A stretch of DNA of 64,000 bases from contig JAEWAN010000033.1 in the NCBI GenBank assembly GCA_023391625.1, positions 102,852 to 166,851 of the forward strand, read 5' to 3'. The notes beneath the pieces are model-generated. The model saw only the letters and a program-made list of their open reading frames with translations, ran no database searches and had not been told where the DNA came from. The position numbers and the translations under genes are program-made. The stretch is from Bacteroidota bacterium. GTDB lineage: Bacteria; Bacteroidota; Bacteroidia; Bacteroidales; Paludibacteraceae. Positions 1 through 7,694 of this stretch are shown here, in pieces (the stretch's first letter is position 1; every line of letters starts with the position of its first letter).

Positions 1-958
1 GATAATCAGCAGCTTTCAAACCTATTTCCCAATATAACTGGGGAGCTACATAGTCTATACGCCCTTCCTTAAGCCATAACAGAATATCAGCATAAAGGTC
101 GTCATAGTTTTGTATTCCGGCACGTGTTGCAGACCCTTTAGGATCAACATTATCATTCCGCCATACACCAAAAGGACTGACACCGAAATCCACCCAGGGT
201 TTAACCGATTTAATAGTTCGCTGCAATTCCCCGATAATCATATTCACATTATTTCTCCGCCATTCCTCTTTCTGGTCTGCCTCATATCCCCGGGGATATT
301 TTTCAAATGTTTTCTGATCAGGGAAATCCCGTCCTTTTTCCGGATAAGGATAAAAATAATCATCAAAATGAACCGCATCAATATCATACCGTTTTACAAT
401 ATCTCTTACCACACCATTGAGATATTCCCTCGTTTCATCCAGACCCGGATCAAAATAATAACGGTTTCCATATTTTACAAAAAGGTCTTTGTTTTTATAA
501 AAAAGATGGTCATCATGCAGTACGGAAAGGTCGCCCGAATTAGTAACCCTATACGGATTTAACCAGACATGAACTTCAAGAAAACGTTTATGGGCTTCCT
601 GAACAATAAACTCCAAAGGATCATAATACGGATTCGGTGCTTCTCCTTGTTTTCCGGTAAGCCAATGTGACCACAGCTCTGTTTCTGAAGAATAAAAGGC
701 ATCGGCCGTCGGCCTCACTTGAAAAATGACGGCATTCAGATTGCAACGGGCAAAAGTATCCAGGATTTTTATCAGTTCTTCTTTCTGTTCTGCCGGAGTA
801 AGAAATCGTGAGCTGGGCCAATCTATGTTAGACACCGTAGCAATCCACGCACCCCTGAATTCCCGCTTTAGAGGTTGGGAAACAGCCCGGCTCTGAAATA
901 AGAAAAAGAATGAAATAAGAAATAAAATAGTATGTTTATAGCCGGAACTCATTACCAT
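1..958 (-). CDS. GHL10-type (DUF187) glycosidase-like secreted protein, partial
   Basis: Partial gene: the reading frame is open to the window edge, so the C-terminus is missing. I translated it by hand from ATG at 958; a second ATG at 952 is also possible. An N-terminal hydrophobic segment (about residues 8-22) ends near QSRAVSQP and looks like a signal peptide. The body reads FRGAWIATVSNIDWPS, NAVIFQVRPTADAFY, EVHVWLNPYR, IDAVHFDDYFYPYP, FGVSPFGVWRN and YVAPQLYWE, the conserved blocks of the glycosyl hydrolase-like 10 family (Pfam PF02638, a TIM barrel). Family members are envelope or secreted proteins, some linked to peptidoglycan or polysaccharide cleavage; the substrate here is unknown. 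It starts 10 bases after the stop of the yihY-like gene on the same strand, so the two are probably co-transcribed. Confidence 0.88.
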   Translation of the reverse strand, partial: MVMSSGYKHTILFLISFFFLFQSRAVSQPLKREFRGAWIATVSNIDWPSSRFLTPAEQKEELIKILDTFARCNLNAVIFQVRPTADAFYSSETELWSHWLTGKQGEAPNPYYDPLEFIVQEAHKRFLEVHVWLNPYRVTNSGDLSVLHDDHLFYKNKDLFVKYGNRYYFDPGLDETREYLNGVVRDIVKRYDIDAVHFDDYFYPYPEKGRDFPDQKTFEKYPRGYEADQKEEWRRNNVNMIIGELQRTIKSVKPWVDFGVSPFGVWRNDNVDPKGSATRAGIQNYDDLYADILLWLKEGRIDYVAPQLYWEIGLKAADY

Positions 959-968
959 GCAGAAATAA

Positions 969-2300
969 TCAATATATATCTTTTACCAATACTTTATCTG
1001 TTTCCTCCCGGGACATGGAACGTAATTCCAGAGTCTTTTTCCAGAAAGCTTCCATTAACGGATTATCTTTATTAGACAGAAACAATTCTGACCCATGCGT
1101 TTCTACCTTATCAAAAAGGATTCCTACTGTCAGTTTGTTAATATCAAGGGCAGGCTGGTAACTTTTACTTTTATTGGCTTGGTTAAAAACCTCTATCAGT
1201 ACCCCGGAATCGACCAAACGCCCTAAAAGCTGGTTTACCAGACGAATGGGAAGGTTATACCTTTTGGCTATTTCTTCTGATGTCAGAGGAGGTTTGTCCT
1301 GCTCAAACTGCTTAACCACAACATAGGACAGAAACAATAACAGAAAATTACGATAGCGGATACTAATTGTTTTGGTATCCGTCTCGTAATCAAAATTATG
1401 AAGATTCTGCGAAGCGTATGAAAGTTCAGCTCCAAACAAAATAATAAGACAGGATATACGTATCCACAACAACAGTAAAGGAATAGCAGCAAATCCCCCG
1501 TATATGGCATTATAACGGGATAAGTTTATCTGTCCGCTAATGTACAACATCTGGAAGAGCTGGAATGCCGTACCCGTTATAACCCCGGCTATTAAAGCAT
1601 TAACAAACTTAACCCTTGTATTAGGAATAGCCATATACATGACAACAAAAACAATCCAGTTAATAAAAACCGGCGATAATTTAACCAACACACGTACAAG
1701 AGGACTGATTATATTATATAAAAACGTGCTGGATAAAGTTGACGATATATATATGGATAACCCGCTTGACACCCCTATCAGAATAGGAATCAATAAAATA
1801 GTAGAAAAATACATGGTGAACTGCCGGATAATGGAACGGGATTTTTTCACCTGCCACACATCATTAAAGGCATTCTCCACCTGCATGAAAAAATTGACTA
1901 CAGACCAAAGCAATATAACAACTCCGATCCCGATAAATATCCCCCCGTGCGTAGTCTCCAAGTACCTTTCAACAAAATTCATAATCATGGGGGTCATATT
2001 CATTTTATCGACATAAGTATCTTTCAGAGATTCCTCTATCATACCCTCCAAGCCAAATCCCTTGGCTATGGATATAAAAAGCGCAATAATAGGAACAATC
2101 GCAAAAAGGATGGAGTAAGTCAATGCTGAAGCCCTGACATTAAGATTGTCTGAAACAAATCCCCTGATAGCCAGGATAAGCGTTTTTATGATATTGTATA
2201 AGAGCAGGCGGGAACGCGAAAGTTCATACCCGGTAATCCGCCAGATATCATGACGGATGAAATTATAAGTACGGACAAAAAAATCTTTAATTTTAGCCAT
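969..2300 (-). CDS. YihY/BrkB-family inner membrane protein
   Basis: About 443 residues. The frame is open further upstream, but that extension would be encoded within the RNase P RNA, so I place the start at ATG 2300 (MAKIKDFFVRTYNF). An amphipathic N-terminus is followed by about six hydrophobic helices, including the family-typical stretch VRASALTYSILFAIVPIIAL and a later IYGGFAAIPLLLLWIR. The C-terminal 120 residues are soluble and read like a winged helix (TSEEIAKRYNLPIRLVNQLL, then GVLIEV), a common tail in this family. YihY/BrkB proteins (once called RNase BN) are membrane proteins of unsettled function. It lies about 20 bases downstream of rnpB and 10 bases upstream of the GHL10 gene. 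Confidence 0.9.
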   Translation of the reverse strand: MAKIKDFFVRTYNFIRHDIWRITGYELSRSRLLLYNIIKTLILAIRGFVSDNLNVRASALTYSILFAIVPIIALFISIAKGFGLEGMIEESLKDTYVDKMNMTPMIMNFVERYLETTHGGIFIGIGVVILLWSVVNFFMQVENAFNDVWQVKKSRSIIRQFTMYFSTILLIPILIGVSSGLSIYISSTLSSTFLYNIISPLVRVLVKLSPVFINWIVFVVMYMAIPNTRVKFVNALIAGVITGTAFQLFQMLYISGQINLSRYNAIYGGFAAIPLLLLWIRISCLIILFGAELSYASQNLHNFDYETDTKTISIRYRNFLLLFLSYVVVKQFEQDKPPLTSEEIAKRYNLPIRLVNQLLGRLVDSGVLIEVFNQANKSKSYQPALDINKLTVGILFDKVETHGSELFLSNKDNPLMEAFWKKTLELRSMSREETDKVLVKDIY

Positions 2301-2319
2301 GACATTGCATAATAAAAAA

Positions 2320-2707
2320 GCAGGTCTGTAAGCCGGGTTCCGTACTCTGCATGCAGAGTGTCTGCCATTTATCTGGAACAAATGTTACCATTTGTCTCTA
2401 GCGATCTACCCCCCGGCATCGGACGAGCAATCCTACATGCGCCGGTATACATGATCTTGCAACCCATCAGACGTACGGCTCCGGATGTTACCACCCGGAC
2501 CGGTAGGCTCTTACCCCACCTTTTCACCCTTACTTCCGGCACTTCTGTATGCGCTACAAAGAGCTACAAAACAAGGTTTGCCGCAAGCGGTTATTTTCTG
2601 TTACGTTACTCTGCCCTCACGAACAGCTTCCCGTTAGGAAGCATGGTGCTCTGTGTTGCCCGGACTTTCCTCTTTTCTTGTGCAGAAAAGCGACAGACCG
2701 ACCTGCT
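2320..2707 (-). ncRNA. rnpB: RNase P RNA
   Basis: The catalytic RNA of RNase P, which matures tRNA 5' ends. Read on the minus strand, the 5' part carries GAGGAAAGTCCGGGC, the near-universal P-RNA signature, and the 3' end carries GAACCCGGCTTACAGAC, the other conserved half of the core. The ends AAGCAGGTCGGTCTGT and ACAGACCTGCT pair to form helix P1, which sets the boundaries to within a few bases. Length of about 388 nt fits a type A bacterial P RNA. A TATATTTG -7 element sits about 9 bases upstream of the 5' end. P1 is followed by a T6 run, so it may double as an intrinsic terminator. Confidence 0.96.
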
Positions 2708-2715
2708 TTATTATG

Positions 2716-2723
2716 CAAATATA
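2716..2723 (-). promoter_or_regulatory. -7 element of the rnpB promoter
   Basis: TATATTTG on the minus strand is an exact match to the Bacteroidota sigma-A -7 consensus TAnnTTTG. It lies 8-9 bases upstream of the inferred RNase P RNA 5' end, the expected spacing to a start site. Confidence 0.75.
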
Positions 2724-2780
2724 CTTATTTTATTTAGATACCTATAAATATAAAATGAGATACTCACTCAGAAAAACTGT

Positions 2781-3152
2781 TTATTTCACAATGCAAATAC
2801 CTAACCATACGGCCAACAAACCGGTTATCACACTCGCTGCTATATAAACAAATGCCAAAGCTAAATTCCCGGATTGAACAAGCTGCATGTTTTCCAACGC
2901 GAAAGTGGAAAAAGTAGTATATCCTCCACAAAAACCAATGACGAGCAAATGCCTTAAATCACTGTTTCCAATATCATATCTCTCAAACACCCCCACCAAT
3001 AACCCGATAACAAGGCAGCCAAGCAAATTGACAACAAAGGTATGCAAAGGGAAAGATGTATCAACCAGTTTCTTCACCAGCACATTAGTAAGGAAACGCA
3101 ATATACTTCCCACACCTCCGCCTAATCCAACTAAAAGAACCGCACGTAACAT
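2781..3152 (-). CDS. crcB: Fluoride channel CrcB/FluC
   Basis: A 123-residue protein with four hydrophobic segments, the normal size for FluC. Diagnostic blocks are GLGGGVGSILRFL at the N-terminus, NLLGCLVIGLLVG in the second helix, and FCGGYTTFSTFALE, which holds the TM3 break and the pore-lining Phe/Thr residues. FluC works as a dual-topology dimer in the inner membrane and lets fluoride leave the cell. It is monocistronic, transcribed away from the oxidoreductase operon and toward rnpB. I saw no recognisable fluoride riboswitch in its short leader. Confidence 0.95.
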   Translation of the reverse strand: MLRAVLLVGLGGGVGSILRFLTNVLVKKLVDTSFPLHTFVVNLLGCLVIGLLVGVFERYDIGNSDLRHLLVIGFCGGYTTFSTFALENMQLVQSGNLALAFVYIAASVITGLLAVWLGICIVK

Positions 3153-3180
3153 ATCGTATAATTATGATCAGTTAAAAGTA

Positions 3181-3188
3181 CAAAAGTA
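3181..3188 (-). promoter_or_regulatory. -7 element of the crcB promoter
   Basis: TACTTTTG on the minus strand matches TAnnTTTG and lies about 30 bases upstream of the crcB start codon. This leaves a leader of only about 20 bases. Confidence 0.55.
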
Positions 3189-3254
3189 ATAAACTTTCCT
3201 CGTTAAAAATACCGCATGCAATAAAGTTCATTTACATGACAACAGGTAATCCGT

Positions 3255-3296
3255 CAAAAACAACAATCCCGGCAAGTAAGCTCACCGGGATTGTTG
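3255..3296 (-). terminator. Intrinsic terminator of the 2-oxoacid oxidoreductase operon
   Basis: A perfect 12-bp stem (CAACAATCCCGG with CCGGGATTGTTG, loop 3273-3284) is followed on the minus strand by TTTTT. It lies just after the last gene of the operon, which ends at 3319. Confidence 0.85.
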
Positions 3297-3318
3297 TTTA
3301 CAGTAAAAAAATTATGCA

Positions 3319-3864
3319 TTAATTTATTTTTTCAATCAAATCCATGCCTTTCTTTATTGCAGCTTCATTCATTGGCAATAAATGATGGTGACGTTCCGGC
3401 AAAGACTTTTTCAAGCCCTGCAATACGTTATCTACCGTTGCAATAGGACGTACTTTTATTAATCCACCCAGAATAATCATATTCAGGGTTTTTGCCATAT
3501 TATTAGCAGTAGCGTATTCCGTAGCGTTAATACGATAAACATTGATATCCTTTCTTGTAGGATACTGATGGATAGTACTTCCGTCAAAAATCAACGTTCC
3601 CCCCGGTTTCACCTTGCTTTCAAAGCGTTCCATAGAAGGCTGATTCAATACCACAACGGTATCGTATGAATTTAATATCGGTGAACTGATACGTTCATCG
3701 CTCAATATTACTGTTACGTTAGCTGTTCCTCCGCGTTGTTCCGGACCATAAGATGGCATCCAGGTTACCTCCTGCCCTTGCAATAAGCCTGAATAAGCAA
3801 GGATTTTACCCATTGAAAGGACACCCTGTCCACCAAAACCAGATATTATTATTTCTTCTTTCAT
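3319..3864 (-). CDS. 2-oxoacid:ferredoxin oxidoreductase, gamma subunit
   Basis: 181 residues from the start at MKEEIIISGFGGQGV; a longer frame begins at 3900 but its first 12 residues look unlike the family. The Rossmann-like opening ISGFGGQGVLSMGKIL and the later PSYGPEQRGGTANVTVILSD are the signature of the gamma domain of pyruvate/2-oxoglutarate/2-oxoisovalerate:ferredoxin oxidoreductases. It is the last gene of the cluster ferredoxin-alpha-beta-gamma, the same order as oorDABC of epsilonproteobacteria. Substrate choice among 2-oxoglutarate and branched-chain 2-oxoacids cannot be settled from the sequence. Confidence 0.93.
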   Translation of the reverse strand: MKEEIIISGFGGQGVLSMGKILAYSGLLQGQEVTWMPSYGPEQRGGTANVTVILSDERISSPILNSYDTVVVLNQPSMERFESKVKPGGTLIFDGSTIHQYPTRKDINVYRINATEYATANNMAKTLNMIILGGLIKVRPIATVDNVLQGLKKSLPERHHHLLPMNEAAIKKGMDLIEKIN

Positions 3865-3940
3865 GTTCTTATATTTTAAATCAAAAGCACCGGAACCCAA
3901 TCAAAAACAGAAGATTCCTGATCTTTTAACCTTAGGCTGA

Positions 3941-4702
3941 TTAAACATTCTTTAGATCACCCAGCGGATACGCAGGGAACATATTTTCTACCATCCAGTC
4001 ATTAGAAGCTGCCGGAGATAATTTCCAACCTGAGTTACAGGTGGAAACGATTTCTATTACCGACGTACCCTTTTTCTGAGCTGAATTTTCAAACCCTTTC
4101 TGAATAGCTTTTTTAGCTTTACGGACTCCGGCCACATTATGTACGCTCTGGCGTGTAACATAGCAAGTACCTTCTAATTCTGCCAGCAGTTTTGTAATGT
4201 TCAATGGATAACCATTCAATTCCACATTACGTCCATAAGGAGAAGTAGCCGTTTTCATCCCCTCCAGTGTTGTAGGCGCCATCTGACCACCGGTCATACC
4301 GTAGATACCGTTATTAATAAAAATAATCGTTATGTTTTCGCCACGGTTACAAGCATGAATCGTTTCCGCAGTACCGATAGCAGCCAAGTCGCCGTCACCT
4401 TGATATGTAAATACATTACAATCCGGTAACAAACGTTTGATTCCGGTAGCCACTGCAGGCGCACGTCCGTGAGCAGCCTGTTGCCAGTCTATATCAATGT
4501 AATTGTATGCAAACACCGCACAACCTACCGGAGCTACACCGATAGTTTTTTCCTGTAATCCCATTTCGTCAATTACCTCAGCTAATATTTTATGTACCAC
4601 ACCGTGGCTACATCCGGGGCAATAGTGCATAGGAACATCCGTCATTAATTTGGTTTTTTCATAAACCAAATTCGCTGGATTAATTATTTCGTTTGTTGTC
4701 AT
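3941..4702 (-). CDS. 2-oxoacid:ferredoxin oxidoreductase, beta (TPP-binding) subunit
   Basis: 253 residues. HYCPGCSHGVVHKIL near residue 27 is the cysteine-containing block of this family. GDGDLAAIG followed by IIFINNGIYGMTGGQ is the thiamine diphosphate/Mg binding motif (GDG...NN). With the alpha, gamma and ferredoxin subunits it forms a cytoplasmic enzyme that oxidatively decarboxylates a 2-oxoacid to an acyl-CoA and reduces ferredoxin, or runs in reverse to fix CO2. The gene lies between the alpha and gamma genes on the same strand with gaps of about 80 bases. Confidence 0.94.
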   Translation of the reverse strand: MTTNEIINPANLVYEKTKLMTDVPMHYCPGCSHGVVHKILAEVIDEMGLQEKTIGVAPVGCAVFAYNYIDIDWQQAAHGRAPAVATGIKRLLPDCNVFTYQGDGDLAAIGTAETIHACNRGENITIIFINNGIYGMTGGQMAPTTLEGMKTATSPYGRNVELNGYPLNITKLLAELEGTCYVTRQSVHNVAGVRKAKKAIQKGFENSAQKKGTSVIEIVSTCNSGWKLSPAASNDWMVENMFPAYPLGDLKNV

Positions 4703-4783
4703 ATTCTTATATTTTTAAATCAGAGAAATAACCGGATAAATTCAAGTTCCTTAAAACAGGGAACAATATATATCCGGAAAATA

Positions 4784-5863
4784 TTATTTAATTATTTTCT
4801 CTTTTAATGCGTTTAATACTTCATCCGGAGCCGGAACAATACCACCTAAACGACCGTAATGTTCTACCGGAACCCTACCGTTTACAGCTAAACGAACATC
4901 GTCAATCATTTGTCCGGCATTCATCTCAACTGTCAACATACCTTTTGTCTGGTCGGCATATTTGCTGATTGCTTTAGTCGGGAACGGGAATAAAGTGATA
5001 GGACGTAACAAACCGGCTTTTATTCCTTCTTCACGAGCCATTTCAACAGCTTTCTGACAAACACGTGCCGTAGTACCGAAAGCAACAATCAGATATTCGG
5101 CATCTTCACATTGAAATTCTTCAAAAAGAACTTCGTTCTTTTCTATTTCACGGTATTTAGCCTGCAATCCGTTGTTCACTTTTTCCATTTCTTCCGATTT
5201 AAGACAAAGTGAAGTAATTACGTTTTGTTTGTCGCCATTACGTTTTCCTAATGTAGCCCATGGACATTTTTCACGGATTTCTTCTTCCGTAGCACGTGGC
5301 TGATAAGGAGGCAAAACTACTTTTTCCATCATCTGACCGATCACTCCGTCTGCCAGTAACATAGTAGGGATTCTGTATTTAAAAGCAAGGTCAAATGCCA
5401 ATACCGTATGGTCTGCCATTTCCTGAACTGACGCAGGAGCTAAAACAATCATCTTATAGTCTCCATGTCCGCCGCCTTTTACTGCCTGATAATAATCTGC
5501 CTGACTAGGCTGAATTGTACCTAATCCCGGACCTCCACGCATTACGTTTACAATAACACAAGGCAACTCGGCAGATGCTATGTATGAAATACCTTCCTGT
5601 TTCAAGCTAACGCCCGGACTAGAAGAACTGGTCATTGATTTTTTTCCGCAACCAGCCGCACCATATACCATATTTATAGCTGCAACTTCACTTTCTGCCT
5701 GCAAAACAACCATTCCTGTTGTTTCCCACGGTTTGAGCAGCATCAATGTTTCCATAATTTCAGACTGGGGTGTAATGGGATAACCGAAATATCCATCGCA
5801 TCCGCAACGAATAGCAGCCTCGGCAATAGCCTCATTCCCCTTCATAAGTCTTACTTCTTCCAT
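4784..5863 (-). CDS. vorB: 2-oxoacid:ferredoxin oxidoreductase, alpha subunit (VorB/KorA type)
   Basis: 359 residues, the usual length for a stand-alone alpha subunit. The pyrimidine-binding domain opens with MKGNEAIAEAAIRCGCDG then YFGYPITPQSEI; the middle has SSSSPGVSLKQEG and RGGPGLGTIQPSQADYYQ. The C-terminal third (YLIVAFGTTARV, GLLRPITLFPFP) is domain II. Proteins of this type in Bacteroidales are usually named 3-methyl-2-oxobutanoate dehydrogenase subunit VorB, but the same family includes 2-oxoglutarate enzymes (KorA/OorA), so substrate is an inference. It follows the ferredoxin gene by about 50 bases. Confidence 0.92.
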   Translation of the reverse strand: MEEVRLMKGNEAIAEAAIRCGCDGYFGYPITPQSEIMETLMLLKPWETTGMVVLQAESEVAAINMVYGAAGCGKKSMTSSSSPGVSLKQEGISYIASAELPCVIVNVMRGGPGLGTIQPSQADYYQAVKGGGHGDYKMIVLAPASVQEMADHTVLAFDLAFKYRIPTMLLADGVIGQMMEKVVLPPYQPRATEEEIREKCPWATLGKRNGDKQNVITSLCLKSEEMEKVNNGLQAKYREIEKNEVLFEEFQCEDAEYLIVAFGTTARVCQKAVEMAREEGIKAGLLRPITLFPFPTKAISKYADQTKGMLTVEMNAGQMIDDVRLAVNGRVPVEHYGRLGGIVPAPDEVLNALKEKIIK

Positions 5864-5915
5864 ATTATTATTCTTTAATTCGTTTTAAATAAGTTTTATT
5901 TTCCAAACGGATGTA

Positions 5916-6140
5916 TTAAAGTTTTACTTTATATACTGTAATACAAGCATCCGGACATACATAAGCGCAAGCAGCACATCCTACACATGCGTCAGGATCA
6001 GCCATATAGGAATAACTGTATCCTTTATCATTAACTTCTTTTGATAAAGCCAATACTTTTGAAGGACAAGCCACAACACATAAATCGCAGCCTTTACAAT
6101 GTTCGGTATCAACAACAACCGCTCCTTTTATCTTTGCCAT
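5916..6140 (-). CDS. Ferredoxin subunit (2x[4Fe-4S]) of the 2-oxoacid oxidoreductase
   Basis: 74 residues with two full cluster-binding motifs, CKGCDLCVVACP and CVGCAACAYVCP, each CxxCxxCxxxCP. It is the first gene of the operon and corresponds to the delta (KorD/OorD) subunit, which passes electrons from the TPP enzyme to free ferredoxin. A -7 element TACCTTTG lies about 25 bases upstream of the start. Confidence 0.94.
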   Translation of the reverse strand: MAKIKGAVVVDTEHCKGCDLCVVACPSKVLALSKEVNDKGYSYSYMADPDACVGCAACAYVCPDACITVYKVKL

Positions 6141-6165
6141 TATTTTTTCTTTTTAATTTGACGTG

Positions 6166-6173
6166 CAAAGGTA
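6166..6173 (-). promoter_or_regulatory. -7 element of the 2-oxoacid oxidoreductase operon
   Basis: TACCTTTG on the minus strand, a TAnnTTTG match, about 25 bases upstream of the ferredoxin-subunit start codon. The -33 element is not obvious. Confidence 0.6.
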
Positions 6174-6329
6174 ATCAATTTTAAATAAAAAAAATATACA
6201 TTTCAACCACTTTTATTATTTATCCTTCTATCCTACACCTGACAAAAAGAACCGAACTTCTTTTTATTAAAGATTTCCGGAAATATCATTTTATTTTACA
6301 CTGGAGTATAAAAACCCCCTGTTTTTTCG

Positions 6330-6337
6330 TAATTTTG
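6330..6337 (+). promoter_or_regulatory. -7 element upstream of the DUF5063 gene
   Basis: TAATTTTG matches TAnnTTTG. Transcription would begin near 6344, downstream of the upstream in-frame ATG at 6342. This supports 6366 as the true start codon. Confidence 0.6.
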
Positions 6338-6365
6338 TTTTTTGTTTATCAAAACACAATCAAAA

Positions 6366-6983
6366 ATGCAAAAAGACACTCCCACTGAAGACATCGTGTA
6401 CGATAAAAATGTAATAGAATTTGTTACTGTAGTTGCAGAAACTTGCCTTTTTCTGGAACGGACGGAGGAATATACCAGAAACGGATTCATTACACAAGCA
6501 GTCAAACTATTGCCCTTGCTCTATTTAAAAGCCAATTTAGTTGATGTGCCGGAGTCCATGTCCGGTGAAATGGTGGAACGGTTTGTTTCGGAAGAAGACT
6601 ATTTATTCGTACGAGAAAAAATAGAACATCTGCTGGGAAATGATAATATATATCTGGAAGTATTCCATCCGGACATGCAATACAGCGATACTCCCATAGC
6701 TGCATTTATTAGTGAAGACCTAGCCGACATTTACCAGGAACTTAAAGATTTTGCAGCCAACTACAGCCTAGGAATCACGGACATCATGCATGAAGCTCTG
6801 GCTTTATGTATGGAAACCTTCCGGGAGCACTGGGGACAAAAAACGCTCAATGCACTGCGCGCTCTGCATTCATTACGCTACAATGAAGACTTCAATACCT
6901 ACGAAGAAAACGATCAGTTCAACTCCGAAGAAAATGCCTCTAACCGAAACTCTTTTCTGGATTACCTCCGGGACTCGGAGTAA
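6366..6983 (+). CDS. DUF5063 domain-containing protein
   Basis: 205 residues from MQKDTPTEDIVYDKN; an in-frame ATG 24 bases upstream would sit at the transcription start implied by the promoter. It is an acidic, mostly helical, soluble protein without signal peptide. The blocks VIEFVTVVAETCLFLER, KLLPLLYLKANL and YLEVFHPDMQYSDTPI, and the HWGQKTLNALRALHSLRY segment near the C-terminus, are those of DUF5063, a family of unknown function common in Bacteroidota. It is the first of three same-strand genes with an RNase D-like exonuclease and an rRNA methyltransferase, suggesting a role tied to RNA metabolism, but that is inference from context only. Confidence 0.85.
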   Translation: MQKDTPTEDIVYDKNVIEFVTVVAETCLFLERTEEYTRNGFITQAVKLLPLLYLKANLVDVPESMSGEMVERFVSEEDYLFVREKIEHLLGNDNIYLEVFHPDMQYSDTPIAAFISEDLADIYQELKDFAANYSLGITDIMHEALALCMETFREHWGQKTLNALRALHSLRYNEDFNTYEENDQFNSEENASNRNSFLDYLRDSE

Positions 6984-7025
6984 TTCATCCGGACGATTTA
7001 AAATCTTCACCGAAACCATACGCCC

Positions 7026-7646
7026 ATGTTTAAACAAAAAATAGCAAAAGAAGAAATCAACCAAATGCCTATCGTTCACTTTGATGGTAAAATCACGGTT
7101 ATAGATGATATGACCAAAGTAGAGGCCGCCATAGAGGAACTTAATAAACACAATCTGGTAGGTATAGACACAGAGACCAAACCTTCCTTTACCAAAGGAA
7201 AAAAGAACAAGGTTTCTCTGATACAAATATCTACATTGGAAGAATGCTTCCTGTTCAGACTTAACTGTATCGACTTTCCGGTAGCTTTGATTAATTTCCT
7301 TGCCAATAAAAACATAAAAAAAATCGGGCTCTCTTTACGGGATGATATTTCCGGATTAAACAGACTCCATAAAATCAAAGCTGAAAACATTGTAGACCTC
7401 CAGTCTATCGTATCTAATTATGGAATCCTGGAGCTGGGACTTCAAAAGATATTTGCAATCGTATTCGGACAAAAAATATCCAAATCACAGCAATTAAGCA
7501 ACTGGGAAAGCGAAGCTCTCACCGAAGCTCAGCAACGATACGCTGCAACGGATGCATGGGCATGTTTACAGATTTATTTGGAATTAATGAATCACAAACC
7601 TTTAACTGCCCAAGAAAAGGAGCAACTGATATCCGGAAACAATTAA
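7026..7646 (+). CDS. 3'-5' exonuclease, RNase D-like (DEDDy)
   Basis: 206 residues, a single DEDD exonuclease domain without the HRDC domains of full RNase D. Exo I is VGIDTETKPSF (Asp and Glu metal ligands), Exo II lies around KKIGLSLRDDISGL, and Exo III is YAATDAWACLQIY with the tyrosine typical of the DEDDy class. Proteins of this class trim RNA or DNA 3' ends using two metal ions. It lies 42 bases downstream of the DUF5063 gene and 48 bases upstream of the methyltransferase gene, most likely in one transcript. Confidence 0.92.
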   Translation: MFKQKIAKEEINQMPIVHFDGKITVIDDMTKVEAAIEELNKHNLVGIDTETKPSFTKGKKNKVSLIQISTLEECFLFRLNCIDFPVALINFLANKNIKKIGLSLRDDISGLNRLHKIKAENIVDLQSIVSNYGILELGLQKIFAIVFGQKISKSQQLSNWESEALTEAQQRYAATDAWACLQIYLELMNHKPLTAQEKEQLISGNN

Positions 7647-7694
7647 TCACATGATTTATTAACATCACCAAAAGACATATTTTTTTAAGCTGAT

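Noticed and set aside
110..562. Plus-strand 150-codon open frame
   Set aside because: It is antisense to the GHL10-type gene, whose family motifs are clear on the minus strand; its own translation is rich in Ile/Phe/Arg with no family pattern.
1540..2016. Plus-strand 158-codon open frame
   Set aside because: It lies antisense within the YihY-type membrane protein; the composition is that of a shadow frame.
2358..2747. Plus-strand 129-codon open frame
   Set aside because: It covers the RNase P RNA in antisense and has no protein-family features.
3153..3254. Possible fluoride riboswitch before crcB
   Set aside because: The leader implied by the promoter is only about 20 bases and I could not find the conserved crcB-motif pairing.
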